From contig URDK01000014.1 of assembly GCA_900546485.1 (NCBI GenBank), positions 1 to 40,039 on the forward strand: 40,039 nt of DNA. The letters are read 5' to 3'. The position numbers and the translations under genes are program-made. This document shows positions 38,726 to 40,039 of this stretch, piece after piece (within the stretch, counting starts at the first letter, position 1; each line of letters starts with the position of its first letter). The stretch is from an uncultured Eubacteriales bacterium (lineage in GTDB: Bacteria; Bacillota; Clostridia; Oscillospirales; Oscillospiraceae). The notes under the pieces are model-generated. The model did not search any database. It had not been told where the DNA came from and worked only from the letters and a program-made list of their open reading frames with translations.

Positions 38726-40039
38726 TTATTCGGATGGGAGTACCAGCGCGGTAACGGCTTCCACAATGTCCACCACGGCGTCGCGGGAGACGAACTGCGG
38801 CTGGCCCTCGGAGAGGGAGGCTATGCATTTTGAGCTGTCGTACTTATATATTGTCAGCGTAACCTCTGTAAATGTGTCGGTGCTTCGGTGGAATACGAAG
38901 CTGATCTCCTCGCCCAGCTCGGGCGTGACGCCCTCGGCGCTGCCCTCGGACTCGAGCGCCTCGAGGGAGCTTAGCACGTCGCTGAAGTCCACGTCCTCGC
39001 CGTCAAGGGTGAATACGTAGTCATAGGTCGTGGAGCCCTCGTCGTCGGTGCTTTCCTCCAGAGCCATAGTGACGGAATAGGTGACGCCGTCGAGCGTGAT
39101 GTCAAAGCCCTCGGTGAGGTCCCAGTCGAGCAGTATCACGTCGTCAGGCAGCAGCTCGGAGACCTCGGTGTAGAGCAGGCTGTCGCAGATGGAAGCGTCT
39201 ATGAGATAGACCATGTCCGAGCCCGCGATGCGAGCGTAGCAGCCGTCTTCGGCGTAGTCGCCTATCTCGAGCACGAAGCTCTTTTCCTCCTCGCGCGTCT
39301 CGTAAATCGGCTCGCCATCCTCGTCCGTCTCATTGGTCTCGACCTGGGTGGTCTCAATGTAGTTCACCGTGACGGTGACGGCGGGGGAGTCCAGGCCGTA
39401 ATCCAGGAGCGTTTTTGCCTCCGCCTTGTAATCTACGCAGTCGCCCCAAGTGAGACCGCTTATCTGGGATACGAAATCGCCCGCGAGAGTGTTGTCGAGC
39501 GCGGTGTACTCGCCGTCGTCGACCGCAAAGTAGGTGTAGCGGTCGCTATACGCAAGGCCGCTGTCCTCAAGGTAGTCTATGCTCAGCGTGCCGGAGGAGC
39601 GCTCAACGGTAAAGCTCACGAGGTCGGACATGTCCGGTATGGATTCCTTGGACACAAGGTCATAAAGACCATAGCTGAAGTTGCTGTAAATACCTGAATC
39701 CACGAGGTAGACGTTGTCGTCACCGAGGGAGACGTAGCGCAGACCGTCCAGGCTGGTCTCGTCGCCGATGCTTATCACGGTCTCGGTGTCGGTAGTGACG
39801 GTTATGGTGCATACCGGCTCGTCAAGGCCGTATTGCTCAAGGTCTTCCGCGTTTTCGATGGTCCGGGAGGCTGAGACTTCCTCGAGCGTTGAGAGCATGG
39901 TGTTCAGGCGCGTCGGGTCGAGAGGGAAGCTGGTGCCCTCGGAATATGTCCAGTCCTCGCCGTTGTAGTCAAAGCTCACGGTCTCGTCCTCAAGGGTCCA
40001 GCTGAGGTTTGTGAGCGTTGCGGCGTCGAGGGAGTAGAT
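38726..40039 (-). CDS. DUF4340-like protein, C-terminal part
   Basis: The frame is open from the window edge (residues IYSLDAATLTNLS... read in the same frame) to the stop at 38726, about 437 residues without a start that must be used, so the gene very likely begins beyond 40,039. It is acidic and made of repeating beta units, each of the type YNGEDWTYSEGTSFPLDPTR, ENAEDLEQYGLDEPVCTITV, VSLGDDNVYLVDSGIY, seen again near KTLLDYGLDSPAVTVTV and ARIAGSDMVYLIDASI. This duplicated pattern is that of DUF4340 proteins, which are commonly encoded after GldG/ABC-2-type exporter genes and act outside the membrane. The N-terminal membrane anchor would lie outside the window. Confidence 0.78.
   Translation of the reverse strand: MYSLDAATLTNLSWTLEDETVSFDYNGEDWTYSEGTSFPLDPTRLNTMLSTLEEVSASRTIENAEDLEQYGLDEPVCTITVTTDTETVISIGDETSLDGLRYVSLGDDNVYLVDSGIYSNFSYGLYDLVSKESIPDMSDLVSFTVERSSGTLSIDYLEDSGLAYSDRYTYFAVDDGEYTALDNTLAGDFVSQISGLTWGDCVDYKAEAKTLLDYGLDSPAVTVTVNYIETTQVETNETDEDGEPIYETREEEKSFVLEIGDYAEDGCYARIAGSDMVYLIDASICDSLLYTEVSELLPDDVILLDWDLTEGFDITLDGVTYSVTMALEESTDDEGSTTYDYVFTLDGEDVDFSDVLSSLEALESEGSAEGVTPELGEEISFVFHRSTDTFTEVTLTIYKYDSSKCIASLSEGQPQFVSRDAVVDIVEAVTALVLPSE

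Noticed and set aside
1..40039. CRISPR arrays, tRNA or rRNA genes, insertion sequences, prophage and attachment sites
   Set aside because: I found no regularly spaced repeats, clover-leaf sequences, transposase or integrase motifs, or flanking duplicate sequences by eye. A tRNA or IS search tool would be the decisive check.

Overview
The window looks like a chromosomal piece of a Gram-positive, anaerobic Clostridia-type bacterium, probably an Oscillospirales-like gut commensal. The signs are lipobox lipoproteins, an SLH surface protein, strong Shine-Dalgarno (SD) sequences of the GGAGG type, sigma-A promoters, PadR/LysR/GntR regulators, Hanks-type kinases of the HRDISPDN subtype, TRAP transport and iron-containing alcohol dehydrogenases. 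Most genes are fairly GC-rich. The stretch from about 18,900 to 22,500 is visibly more AT-rich. I see no rRNA, tRNA, CRISPR array, transposase, integrase or phage gene. No gene-free stretch exceeds 300 bases.

Layout. Positions 1-1,350 hold the start of an Old Yellow Enzyme-type reductase (cut by the window edge) and a divergent LysR regulator. Positions 1,360-5,093 hold a minus-strand operon of two paralogous iron alcohol dehydrogenases and an SLC13-type permease. Positions 5,145-8,106 hold a MATE exporter, a DUF3737-like beta-helix protein and a cyclophilin-like lipoprotein; the ribosome site of the DUF3737 gene is locked in a predicted hairpin. Positions 8,194-9,404 hold an unrecognised HTH-like protein under a consensus promoter.

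Positions 9,420-18,863 are one minus-strand signalling cassette: a cytosolic FHA protein, a membrane PP2C phosphatase, a soluble PP2C phosphatase, an HtrA-like protease fused through the membrane to an FHA domain, and two transmembrane Ser/Thr kinases. One kinase has a leucine-rich-repeat plus CAP-like ectodomain; the other has a very long beta-helix-like ectodomain. Writers, erasers, readers and an outside protease are thus encoded together, with ectodomains unlike the usual PASTA type. This is the best candidate in the window for an undescribed system.

Positions 19,008-19,648 hold a YcxB-like membrane protein that may be translated from a leaderless mRNA. Positions 19,744-27,840 hold a GntR regulator and a catabolic operon: transaldolase-family enzyme, VOC protein, TRAP transporter (DctP, DctQ, DctM) with a cupin inserted, and a split transketolase. 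A near-identical 17-bp operator precedes both the regulator and the first enzyme gene. The operon looks like import of an anionic substrate followed by isomerisation and ketol/aldol transfer; the substrate cannot be read from the sequence.

Positions 27,848-32,205 hold a PadR regulator with a tandem flavodoxin-like protein, a second MATE exporter and a divergent LysR regulator. Positions 32,222-33,494 hold an ECF-like sigma factor with its probable anti-sigma partner. Positions 33,578-36,223 hold a cytosolic ParB-like/BMP fusion protein coupled to a metallophosphoesterase. Positions 36,300-38,709 hold an SLH surface protein with beta-helix repeats and a structured 5-prime leader. The window ends inside a DUF4340-like gene.
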